A DNA stretch of 64,000 nt from Staphylotrichum longicolle (taxonomy: Eukaryota; Ascomycota; Sordariomycetes; Sordariales; Chaetomiaceae), in assembly GCA_019096155.1 (NCBI GenBank), contig JAHCVI010000001.1, positions 5,332,001 through 5,396,000 on the forward strand. The letters run 5' to 3'. Below, one piece after another: positions 23,299 to 32,907 of this stretch. A program made the translations under genes and the position numbers. The notes beneath the pieces are model-generated. The model was not told the origin of the DNA. It searched no databases and saw nothing but the letters and a program-made list of their open reading frames with translations. Each line of letters opens with the position of its first letter. Position 1 is the first letter of the stretch.

Positions 23299-24762
23299 AT
23301 GTCTTGTCCGGAGGACAGCAAGAAGACCGGCATCCGCGTCCGACGTGACACCTTGGTTACGGTTGAGGACTGCGATACCCAGCCCAAACCTCAGCACACG
23401 CCGTCAGCAGCGGTTATCACATCTGGAGAGCCTATCCCTCGCCCAAATCAGAGCATTCGCCCAAAGTCGTTTCCCGGTTTGTCCCTCCAACCGGATCCTA
23501 TGAATGAGATGTTCCGTTCCGACACACTCAAACACAAGAGAAGGAATACGGGCGAGCGAGATCTGGCGCAGGAACTGATTGAGTTCTTCCACGACACTCC
23601 GCCTCCGCCAGGAAACTACATGTCTACATCAGACGATTTTGAGACGAAGCACGAGAAGAAGCACAAACGGTTCTCCTTGTGGCCATTCAAGAGAAAATCC
23701 AGGACTGCCGAAAAGAAGCCAAGCGGCGGGACGTCGGGGGTGATGAAGCTCCCAGACTCGGCAGTGGTCGGGAGAACCACCGGGGGACACCGCCACATCG
23801 CCATCAGTATCCCGATCGAGTACGACCACTTAGAGCCTGTGGTTGCAGCCTCACAAACGGAGCGACCGGTCGAGTCTGATGGAGCTGAACAAGTCGATCC
23901 CCCTGAAGGCCAAGGGCAAAACGCTGTCCCTGGCCTCTTAGCGACTGGTGATGGCCTGCTTTCTCCACCCCGGCGTCTCGACCATGGCTTGACATTCAAC
24001 TCTAGCGGGGAGGAGAATTTTGGGAGACCCGAGTCATCATACTCTCGCAGTTCAGACACCTCGGTCGGTGCTCACAACATGATTGCTACCCCTTTTCCCG
24101 AGCTGACAGCTCTACCAAAAGGCTCGGCGTCTTCCAGCGCGGCTATGAATCAATCCTTCTCCAACGAGGGACGACCTCTGCGCCGCCGGCCCATTCTCAA
24201 TGACCAGCCAAACGACAAGAAGACTTTTCCAGATGCGCAGGCTCGCTGGTCAATGGATCCAGATCTGCTCCGCAAGCGACCGTCTACTCCCGAGACCTTT
24301 TACACCACCAGCACTGAGCTCATCTTCTCTGAAGCGGCAACGATCCGCATCCCTTCGCCCCAGACGGCAGCGGGCTTGACAGAGTTTCCGCATGCCACAG
24401 GCTCCGACCCTGAAAGCGACAGCTACTACACCCCCGAGCTTTCCCAGTCGCCCCTGACAATCTCCAGTCCAGAGACAACAGACGCGGGGGATCCCCGACA
24501 GGACAGCTTGCCGCCTTTCAGCTTCTTGACAGAATGCCAGGAAAGCCTATATGGATTTTCCGTACCTGGCTCGGCGCGTTACGCGGAGGAATCCTACCGC
24601 CCGCATGCGCGCTTAAATATTGCGTCCGTGGAATCTGTTCCGTCGACGCCTGGGTTCCTCGGGCGTCGCGCTTTGCCGCTGCCGCAATCACGTCAGTCGA
24701 CCCTCAACCCGCCCGAACCCAACGCCCTCCCCGCCGCGCCCACGCCGTCAGAGACACCCTAA
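23299..24762 (+). CDS. Hypothetical disordered, Ser/Pro-rich protein (main exon)
   Basis: The function is not recognised. The 487-codon frame has good coding character: sustained G/C at third positions and no internal stops. The protein is Ser/Pro-rich and mostly disordered. A basic patch (KHEKKHKRFSLWPFKRKSR) lies at about 113-131, and there are several SP/TP sites, so it may be a phosphorylated scaffold. It ends in a Pro-rich stretch where all three frames stay open, so the true end of this exon is unclear. It probably continues by splicing into the coiled-coil segment at 24948-25716. Confidence 0.55.
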   Translation: MSCPEDSKKTGIRVRRDTLVTVEDCDTQPKPQHTPSAAVITSGEPIPRPNQSIRPKSFPGLSLQPDPMNEMFRSDTLKHKRRNTGERDLAQELIEFFHDTPPPPGNYMSTSDDFETKHEKKHKRFSLWPFKRKSRTAEKKPSGGTSGVMKLPDSAVVGRTTGGHRHIAISIPIEYDHLEPVVAASQTERPVESDGAEQVDPPEGQGQNAVPGLLATGDGLLSPPRRLDHGLTFNSSGEENFGRPESSYSRSSDTSVGAHNMIATPFPELTALPKGSASSSAAMNQSFSNEGRPLRRRPILNDQPNDKKTFPDAQARWSMDPDLLRKRPSTPETFYTTSTELIFSEAATIRIPSPQTAAGLTEFPHATGSDPESDSYYTPELSQSPLTISSPETTDAGDPRQDSLPPFSFLTECQESLYGFSVPGSARYAEESYRPHARLNIASVESVPSTPGFLGRRALPLPQSRQSTLNPPEPNALPAAPTPSETP

Positions 24763-24947
24763 ACGCCCCAGCACCGACCCTCTCGACCTCCTCTTCCCAG
24801 CCCACGATTCCTCGGAGGCCACCATCCCCACCCGCGCTCACAACCACGACCACGACCATCACGCCCCCAACTGGCCCCTCACCTCAACCCCCCTCTCATC
24901 AGACCCCAACCGGTAGCTGTCCCTTGTCGCGACGATCCGACCTCTAG

Positions 24948-25716
24948 CACTACATGCAGCAACGGGCGGGCCCCACCCCGCACCGCCTCCCATCGCTCCT
25001 CCTCCGCCGCTACGAACACCTCACCTCCGCCCACGCCCGCGACATGGACGTGCTGCTCGACCGCCTCGAGCGCCTGGAGCACGCCAACGAGCGCTGGCTG
25101 GGCGCGGTGGTGCCGCTGTTCGAGGGGCTCGCGCGGCGGTTGGTGGGGCGGCATCGTCGTCGTCTCCGTCATCGCCTTCGCGGAATGCAGATCGGGGGAT
25201 GGGAATGGGGATGGGGAGAGAGCGGTAGGGAGAGACAGGGGTAGGGTGCCGGCGCGGTTGGAGAGCATGGATAGTTTGTATTGGGGCGGGGGTGGGGGGC
25301 GTTTCGATGGGGGCGGGGATATCAACGACGAGTCGTGGCTGAGGAGCGATTCCGGGTCTGTTTCGGAGGTGGCGGCGGATGGAGTGGCGGGCGGCGGGCC
25401 GCAGTCGAGGTCGAGGGGGTGCCTGGCGGAGGAGGATGAGTGGAGGACGACGGTCGCGGGGAGACACACGGAGGCGTTTGCGAGGGAGCAGCGGCAGCGG
25501 CAGCGACACCGGCAGCGGCAGAGTGTGGGAAGAAATTTGGATGAAACGCTGAATATGGATATGGGTATGGATATGGACGGGGGGTTGGAGGATCCGGCGG
25601 GCTGGGCGGCGCTCGAGTCATTGATGAGGGAACTGGTGCTCGGCACGGGCTCGGCGGGTGAGTCGATGGAGGGGAGAACGCTCGTTGATGATTCTGTGCT
25701 TGGGTTGGGGTGTTGA
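24948..25716 (+). CDS. Probable C-terminal exons of the hypothetical protein (coiled coil)
   Basis: A CTCTAG acceptor at 24947 opens a frame reading HYMQQR, then a helical heptad-rich stretch (SAHARDMDVLLDRLERLEHA) ending at 25242. A second frame (25246-25716) reads DSLYWGGGGGRFDGG and ends in an acidic helix (AALESLMRELV). I infer both belong to the upstream gene, joined by introns I could not place with certainty. An NMDMGMDMDGG repeat is seen near 25550. Confidence 0.35.
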
Positions 25717-26214
25717 CAAAATGAGGGCCGGGAAGTAGTTGTAAAATGGAGCATCCGTTCGTTGAGACGTTTACCCTTCCTTTCCCCTTTTCGTTTCTTT
25801 TCTTTCAGCCCTTCCTCTTTCCCTCTATTCTCGCCTTCCTCCCTTTGATCTCCCTTCTTTTCTCATTATAACACTTTCTTTAGCAATCCCCACTGGTTTC
25901 CCCTTCTCTTACTCCTCCTCGAGGTCAGATTGCATTTCGATTCCAGGGGTTGCGTCAGACCCGAGAATAGTATTATCGAGTTGATAGGGCCCGTGCATAC
26001 TCAGGGACGATCTTTGTAACAAGAATATGCAGATCCGAGTGCCAGAAACAAGGGCACAACATGCATCTGTCCGTGATCTTACCCCCTCGGTTATCTTCAT
26101 CCGCGCCCAACAATGCCAATCCCCACGACCATCAGCGAGACCTCACAACCTCTGAGCCGACTTGGTGATGCCTCCTGATAAGGGGGCGGTGCTTGCTCGT
26201 TAGATCCTCTCAAA
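25717..26214. promoter_or_regulatory. Spacer with CT-rich tract before the amidase
   Basis: From about 25770 to 25918 the plus strand is mostly C and T, as in many fungal promoters. No gene is seen. It is the likely promoter of the amidase gene at 26215. Confidence 0.4.
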
Positions 26215-27804
26215 ATGACGCCCCTGAGGTGCATTCGGAGGATTCTTCTCGGCCTCCCCTTACTGTGTCCGATCACGGCATGGGCGTTTGGCGAAGTCTT
26301 CGATGTGAGAGAAGCCACCATTGCCAGCGTTCACGATGCTCTCTTTACCGGCAAAACAAGGTGTCGAGACATTGTCTCCTCCTTTATTGCTCGCATAGAG
26401 GAGTTTAATCCCGCCATCAACGCTGTCATCTCCCTGAACCCCGCCGCTCTCTCGGACGCAGACAACCTGGACGATCGGCTCATGGCTGGGAACACCACCG
26501 GGGCCCTGTTTTGTGTGCCCGTGCTGCTCAAGGACAATTTCGACGCAGTAGGCATGAGCACCACAGGTGGGTGCAAGGCACTGGCCGGCAACAAGCCGCT
26601 GGAGGATGCCCCGACAGTGAAGGCCCTGAAAGATGCCGGGGCCGTGATCCTCGGCAAGACAAACTTGCATGAGATGGCCCTTGAGGGCTTGACCGTTTCG
26701 TCGCTGGGCGGGCAGACTCTCAACCCCTACGATCTCACTCGAACGCCGGGAGGGAGCAGCGGAGGCAGCGGTGCGGCTATCGCCGCCAACATGGCTATCT
26801 TGGCCACGGGAACCGACACGAAGAACTCGTTGAGAAGCCCGGCAAGTGCCAATGCTTTGTTCAGTTTCCGTCCCACGAGAGGCTTGATATCCAGAGCGGG
26901 GGTGATCCCCGTCAGTTGGACCCAGGATGCTGTCGGCGCGATGGCGCGCAATCCGCAGGACCTCGCCGTCGCCTTAACTGTCATGGCGAGCGTCGGCTCT
27001 GATCCTCGGGATAACGCTACAGCTCTGGTTCACCCAGAGGTCAGGAAAATAGACTATTTGGCATCACTGCGCGGTGGCAGCTTGACAGGGCTGCGTCTCG
27101 GTCTGCTCGACGGATTCTTCGACCACACGGTCTCGGATGAGACAACACCAGTCAACGATGTGATGGCAGATATGGTGGCCATGCTCACTGCAGCCGGAGT
27201 CGACGTCGTGAATATTACCGACCCACTCTACGACTCTCTCGCCATTTCAGAGCTAAACGTGGAAGGTTTCGAATTCAGGGAAATGCTCGATGCTCATTTA
27301 GGTGCAACAGCCTCCGTCCAAGACGAGAGGCCAATCAACTTCAATGATCTGTACGACAGTGGCCAGTACCTTGTCATCCCGGCTCAACATGGGCTTATCA
27401 GAAGTGCATCGCACTTATCCACGGGCGATGCCGCCTATGCAGAGACTCTGGACGGCATCCGAGATCTGACTCGAGCACTTGAAGCCACGTTCGAAGGCAA
27501 CGGCCTCGACGGCATCATTTACCCAGAGCAAAAGAACCTTGTTGTCAAAGTCGGGTCGCCATCACAGAGCGGGAGGAACGGCATCCTGGCAGCGTTGACA
27601 GGATTTCCAGTCGTATGTGTGCCTGCGGGCTTCTCTTCCCCATCCGCCGACGCGCCGCTGGGTGTGCCCGTCGGAATGGAGATCCTGGGCCGGCCCTGGA
27701 GCGAGGACTTGTTGCTCAACATTGCGAGACACATCGACGAGCTGATGCATGTGAGGAGGATGCCGCCCGTTTGCCAACAAGACGGTCGAGCCCAGGGTGT
27801 ATGA
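26215..27804 (+). CDS. Secreted amidase-signature enzyme, probable C-terminal frameshift
   Basis: The 529-codon frame starts with a signal peptide (hydrophobic LLGLPLLCPITAWA). The amidase-signature core follows: VLLKDNFD with the catalytic Lys (about 105), PGGSSGGSGAA with the cis-Ser (about 180), and TDTKNSLRSPAS with the nucleophile Ser 205. Relatives usually have Gly where this has Lys 203, beside the oxyanion hole. These enzymes hydrolyse amides using a Ser-cisSer-Lys triad; the substrate is unknown. Oddity: after RRMPP (about 27766) the frame runs 11 more residues to a stop at 27804. The alternative frame immediately after that point reads FANKTVEPRVYDNV and goes to a stop at 27857-27859, which looks like the family's usual ending. 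One extra base near 27766-27770 would explain this. Confidence 0.85.
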   Translation: MTPLRCIRRILLGLPLLCPITAWAFGEVFDVREATIASVHDALFTGKTRCRDIVSSFIARIEEFNPAINAVISLNPAALSDADNLDDRLMAGNTTGALFCVPVLLKDNFDAVGMSTTGGCKALAGNKPLEDAPTVKALKDAGAVILGKTNLHEMALEGLTVSSLGGQTLNPYDLTRTPGGSSGGSGAAIAANMAILATGTDTKNSLRSPASANALFSFRPTRGLISRAGVIPVSWTQDAVGAMARNPQDLAVALTVMASVGSDPRDNATALVHPEVRKIDYLASLRGGSLTGLRLGLLDGFFDHTVSDETTPVNDVMADMVAMLTAAGVDVVNITDPLYDSLAISELNVEGFEFREMLDAHLGATASVQDERPINFNDLYDSGQYLVIPAQHGLIRSASHLSTGDAAYAETLDGIRDLTRALEATFEGNGLDGIIYPEQKNLVVKVGSPSQSGRNGILAALTGFPVVCVPAGFSSPSADAPLGVPVGMEILGRPWSEDLLLNIARHIDELMHVRRMPPVCQQDGRAQGV

Positions 27805-27859
27805 CAACGTGCCCTCCATCACGCCGAACGTGGCCAGCATTCCCGACGCATATCCCTAG

Positions 27860-28600
27860 GCGTGTTTTAGACAGTCTCCCTGTTCTGGAAATCTAGCCTA
27901 TACATCTTATCCATCGGTAGAAGAATTACGCAGTGAGGGAACAGCCATCGATGAGACTGCTGCCACAGCTTCCTTGGCCCCCATCTCCGTCATGCCGTTC
28001 CTGACCATGATCCTGGGTTAATAGAGCTCTAACAAACAACTTTCTCAATGATGACACAAATATCAGTCCCAGCTTATAGTGAGTTAGACAAGGATGTAGC
28101 AGATAACGTAGACAACAACGTAGACAAAGGGCTAAATAATGGAGAGGAAGGGAGATTAACAAACGAGAAGACAAACGACATACAGTTAAAAAAACAACGA
28201 CAACGGCGGATATGTCCCCGACTTCAGATATCACCTCCAAAATGCAACGGCAAAGCCCCCAGTCCACTTCAGTTCATCACCTCATATTGAGAAAGAATTA
28301 CAGACCAGCTGCCCTAAGCATCTACGGTAGACGAGCCGTACCACTGGCGTTGTGTGTCCCTACCCCTTCTTTCGCCCACCCCTCCCCGCCTGGCTCTCCA
28401 CCGCCGCTCGCTCTATTTTCCTGCGTCCGACGTACTTCTCGCCTACCCGGATAAGCAACGCAAACTTGACGGACCCCTGACCATACTGCGGCAACCGTCC
28501 ACCTCTATGGATATTGTCCGTGAAGAGCGGGATCTGTGTATCAAGGGGTCAGTACTGACACAGTAACGGAAATGAGATGTTCTTCTTGCCTTTGATAGCA
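27860..28600. other. Convergent spacer
   Basis: No supported gene. It is AT-richer around 28020-28200. It lies between the amidase and the Gly/His-rich gene. Confidence 0.4.
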
Positions 28601-28933
28601 TCATCTAAAAGACCGATAATGAAGTCTGATCGCAAGAAGGATACTGATGATGATGACTGCCATGCCCCACGCCGAAAGGGTGCCGGCTGGACCAAGGGCA
28701 GCGCCCGACTTATGCCCCTTACCATTCCCGGGGCCAGCAGCCCCTCCAGCAACGGCCCCAGCACCGGCGGCAGCGCCATTGTCACCCCCACCATGCCCCT
28801 GCCCGCCACCATGTGTTCCCCCACCATGTGACCCTCCACCATGTCCTCCGCCGCCGCCATGTCCGCCTCCGCCTCCTTTGGGACTGCGAACATTGACATG
28901 GTGGTAGTCGGCTATGGATGCGCCGTAATCCAT
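28601..28933 (-). CDS. Small Gly/His-rich single-pass membrane protein
   Basis: A 110-residue protein when started at the ATG at 28933 (MDYGASIADYHHVNV). Residues ~18-55 are Gly/His repeats of the GGGHGGG type. An Ala/Gly linker follows, then one hydrophobic helix (WGMAVIIISILLAI) and a short basic tail, so it looks like a C-terminally anchored protein. A TATA-like TTTAAATA on this strand at 29021-29028 puts the transcription start near 28995. That excludes the first ATG in the frame (29017) and favours 28960 or 28933. His-rich repeats could bind metal, but this is speculation. No known family was recognised. Confidence 0.6.
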   Translation of the reverse strand: MDYGASIADYHHVNVRSPKGGGGGHGGGGGHGGGSHGGGTHGGGQGHGGGDNGAAAGAGAVAGGAAGPGNGKGHKSGAALGPAGTLSAWGMAVIIISILLAIRLHYRSFR

Positions 28934-29431
28934 TATGACTGTCCTTGATTGTTCCCGCATTGTTGTAGTTGGCGAGGAGTAAGTAGGTACAAGTCGAAAA
29001 GAAGGTGCCTGTGGCACCCCTATTTAAAACATGGCCCTTCTCAAACCCCATCTCGTCGACATGGCGAAGGTGACCATGACTCCTTTGTCGTCAACAACAC
29101 CATTGCCCACACCAACCGTCAGTTGGCAGACCTCTGCTTTGTTTAACGACCCCCGCGGATCCTCTTCGCAAGGAAAAACAACACCTCACATGCACAGCAC
29201 CGAAACCTCGTTGGCAAAAAAGTCAAATGCTTCGATTTTCCCAGACCGGGGTTCACATGACGCAAAACCGACGAGACCCAATACGCAAAATAAAGGAAAG
29301 AGAAAGAAAAACTCTCTTACAATCTCCATCCGACCAAAAAAAAGCTTTGTACCGTCACCCCAACCATACTTGCTTCCGTTTAAACCAATCATCAAACCAT
29401 CGCCATCCTAAAAAGCAAAGCACCCCCCGAC
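28934..29431. other. Spacer with promoter of the Gly/His-rich gene
   Basis: It contains the TATA-like box at 29021-29028 (minus strand) and the 3' UTR of malate synthase. No gene is seen. Confidence 0.4.
29021..29028 (-). promoter_or_regulatory. TATA-like box, Gly/His-rich gene
   Basis: TTTAAATA on the minus strand, about 90 bases upstream of the chosen start codon at 28933. Confidence 0.4.
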
Positions 29432-31337
29432 TTAGAGCTTGGAAGCCGGCTTGGGGCTCTCGGGCGACGTGATCTCGTTGTAGAGGAGGCTGTCACAAGA
29501 AACACTCCAGTCAGTCCGCAAATTCTTACTACAAACATCACTCCAAAACAAAAGAGGGAATGAACTCACGAAGTCAAGAAGTCGGCATAGTCCTCGCCGG
29601 TGACCTGGCCCGAGAAGTACTGGGCGGCCAGGTGGTACTTGTTGCCCTTGGGGGCCTTGGCCGAGAGCTCCTGGGCCTGCTCCTTGAGCAGCTTGAGGGC
29701 GTAGGCCTTGTCGACGCGCTTGCCCTCGGCCGTGGTCACGCCGTGGCGCACCCACTGCCAGAGCTGGCTGCGCGACACCTCGGCGGTGGCGGCGTCCTCC
29801 CTAAAGGGGGTGGGTTAGTTGGGGGGGTTGCGTAAGAGCGAAAAGGGGGCAGCAGCTGGGAGACGTACATGAGGTAATTGATGGGCACGCAGCCGACGCC
29901 GCGGATCCAGGCCTCCATGTAGCCGAGGCCGATGTTGAGGTTCTTGCGGATGCCCTCCTCGGTGATCTTGCCGGGGACGTTCATGTTGAGGAGGTCGTTG
30001 GCGCCGATGGTGACATCCTCGCGGCGCACAAAGAGCTGGTTGGGCGTGGGCATGTGCTTGTTGAAGATGTCGCTGGCGATGGCGGCCAGCGCCGGGTGGG
30101 CGACCCAGGTGCCGTCGTGGCCGGCGCGCACCTCGCGGAGCTTGTCGGCGCGGACGCCCTCCATGGCCTTCTCGTTGGCCGCCGGGTCGTCCTTGATGGG
30201 GATCTGGGCCGCCATGCCACCCATGGCGTGGACTCCACGCTTGTGGCACGTCTGGATAAGCAGCTTGACCTATTTAGGGAAAGAAGCTCCATGTCAGTTC
30301 AGCCGAGAAGAAAGATTTTTTTCAGGGAACACCCACGTAAGCGTCCATGAAGGGCACGGTCATGGTGACGCTGCTGCGGTCAGGCAGCACAAAGTTGGAG
30401 TTCTGGCGGAACTTCTTGATGACGCTGAAGATGTAGTCCCAGCGGCCGCAGTTGAGGCCGGAGCTGTGGTCGCGCAGCTCATAGATGATCTCGTCCATCT
30501 CGAAGGCAGCCAGGATAGTCTCGATCAGCACGGTGCCGCGGATGGTTCCCCGGGGCATGCCGATGTAGTCCTGAGCGAGGTTGAAGACGTCGTTCCAGAG
30601 GCGGGCCTCGAGGTGCGACTCCATCTTGGGCAGGTAGAAGTAGGGGCCGGCGCCGCGCTTGACGGACTCGGCGGCGTTGTGGAAGAAGTACAGGCCAAAG
30701 TCGAAGAGGGAGCCGCTCATGGGCTCGCCGTCGACGGTGACGTGCTTCTCCTCAAGGTGCCAGCCACGCGGCCGCACGATGAGGGTAGGCAGTTTCCTGT
30801 CGGTCCGCAGCTTGTACTCCTTCTGCCCCTGCTTGAAGTCGACCTGGCGGCGGACGGCGTCGTACAGGTTCACCTGGCCGTTCACCATGTTGTCCCACGT
30901 CGGGGCGCTCGAGTCTAGACATCAGGTTAGCCAAGTCCGCGCCTTTACACCCCAATTCAACTCAGGCTCTACACACCCTCAAAATCAGCCATATACGTCC
31001 ACACGTTAGCGTTCAGCGCGTTGACCACCATCTTGCGGTCGGTCGGGCCCGTGATCTCGACGCGGCGGTCGACCAGTCCCGGGGCGGGGGGCGCGCCCTT
31101 CCATGTCGGGTCGTCGCGGATGTGCTTGGTCTCGGGGAGGAAGTCGGGGAGGGCGCCCTTGTCGAGCTCGGCCTGGCGGATCTTGCGGCGCTCGAGGAGG
31201 GCCTTGCGGGTCGAGTTGAAGGAGCGCTGCAGCAGGGCGAGGAAGGCGAGGGCCTGCGGGGTGAGGATCTTGCGCTGCGACTCCTGGATGGAGCCGAGGA
31301 CGTTGACGCCCTGCAGGATGGTCTCGTTGCTGGCCAT
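29432..31337 (-). CDS. acuE: Malate synthase, glyoxylate cycle, peroxisomal
   Basis: Five predicted exons (31337-30977, 30914-30337, 30269-29869, 29800-29570, 29489-29432) join in frame to 542 residues, the size of Neurospora malate synthase. The enzyme condenses acetyl-CoA with glyoxylate to malate. The family signature [16 protein letters not shown] is at about 266-281, and the [13 protein letters not shown] segment is at about 170. The protein ends in SKL, a peroxisomal targeting signal 1, carried by the last 58-nt exon, so it should act in peroxisomes/glyoxysomes. A TATATATAA box lies 85-95 bases upstream of the start. Such genes are usually induced on acetate or fatty acids, but no specific binding site was identified here. 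Confidence 0.96.
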
Positions 31338-32907
31338 GGTTGCTTGTGTGGTGAGGTTGGGGGTGGGTGGGGGGTATGGACGACTACTCCTAAGCTGTCT
31401 CTGGAGTGGGTAAGCCTCAGTTATATATATTGGGCCAGGAAACATGAGTCAAACAATGGGGAAGAAAGGAAAGGCTAGACCAAGAGCCGAAACGGGCCGC
31501 GGATAGCTGGAATTGATAGACAAAACGGGGGAAGGGGGGGGTGGTTGGTTGTTTGTAAGTCCGGGGAGAGACAGAAGTGGACCTCGAACCAATCCAAGCA
31601 TAGAACGCAAAGACGTCAAGGAGCTCTCCCGACTTACTGATAAGAGGACCAGATCTCACGAATCCCAATTGACTCGGTCGTCGCTGCTTCTCAAGTTTGA
31701 GAAAGTGCAGATTGGGAGAAACGGTGCCGGATGCGGCGAAGAAGAAGAAGACGGTCGACGGTCGACGGGCGGATGACGAAAAAGATCAGGACCCTCACCT
31801 GGCAACGCTCGGCAACCAGTGCTCGCCGCTCGTGTATAACTTTCAATTACTGACTAACATGTGGTTGGAGGATTGCCGTCCAGCCCCTGCCCCGGTCGCT
31901 GCTATCTCTCCCTGTTTGGGCATTCTCGGGCCTGGGGAAGTGGCGCGATTGGACACGGCGGCCCTTGGCAGTGGGGAGCACCGCTTTCTGTTCTTCTGCG
32001 TTGCGTTCCAGGCTCGCATGTGATATGGGCTCTGATAATCGCACAGTAACGGAACGGTGGACATGGAGTGAGGTCATCGGAGCGGGACCCCGCCAATGAC
32101 CAGAATACCACCCCAGACGCCAATTGCCCACTGCTGCCGTTTGTGCCCGTAAAGGTTCTCAGTCTTCGCTCTCCAGACTTAGCAGGACACTGTAATAACA
32201 AAATCGACAGAAGGCACCTTTCCCCCCAAACCACACACGCCGATGATCGGAGAGCGCCGACGACCACCACAAAGAAAAAAGCCATTACAATCATTTCCAG
32301 TCTGGCCCCGCCCCTGCCCCGCCTCCGGTCACAACCCATTGATGACTCCATCGCCTCCCGGGACTTGCACGGACTTTGCGCCAGGCTGAGCGATCAATTG
32401 AGCCAAGAGCGGGAGCTTGGGCCGTTCGCGCCCCACAGACGAAGCTCCGATCTGCCGCGCCAGAGCCGAGGTCTTCGACCCAGCGACAGCCGAGTGGGGA
32501 CGTTGCCGGCTCTCGCGTGTGCCGACAGTTCCCGACGGATCTCGGATCACAAGCGATGTCGGGTCGCAGGGGGGGTACGGGTTTCCAGCTTTTTTGCATA
32601 TTATTACGTGTTGCTCTTCTCCTTCTATCCTCTCTTGGGCGTTCGATGACCGACATCCGCTCGTGCCGTGGGTCGCACGCGGCTTCGTCGACGGCAGCAG
32701 CCGGTTATCATGGTGCTAAAAGTTGTATATGTACATGCTACTACAGGTTGGTGCGGCTCATCTCGAGTGACGCCGTGGTGAGGCCATCGCCGCCAGTGGG
32801 GGGGAGGCGGGGCGTGTGGTGCTTGTCAAACATTGGTCATCCTCCAGCCCCTCGATAAGAAGAGCATCTTGGTTGGACACAGGCAGGCAGGGTTGAAGAA
32901 CTCTCAT
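31338..32907. promoter_or_regulatory. Spacer: malate synthase promoter and fumarase 3' region
   Basis: No supported gene in 1.6 kb. The minus-strand TATATATAA at 31421-31429 is the malate synthase core promoter. Frames such as 32376-32858 have no domain. Confidence 0.45.
31421..31429 (-). promoter_or_regulatory. TATA box of malate synthase
   Basis: TATATATAA on the minus strand, 85-95 bases before the start codon. Confidence 0.55.

Noticed and set aside
24879..25754. 291-codon minus-strand frame
   Set aside because: It lies antisense to the hypothetical gene's C-terminal part, and its Pro/Arg-rich low complexity mirrors the GC-rich opposite strand; no domain.
29932..30918. 328-codon plus-strand frame
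   Set aside because: Antisense to malate synthase exons; high GC keeps the frame open.
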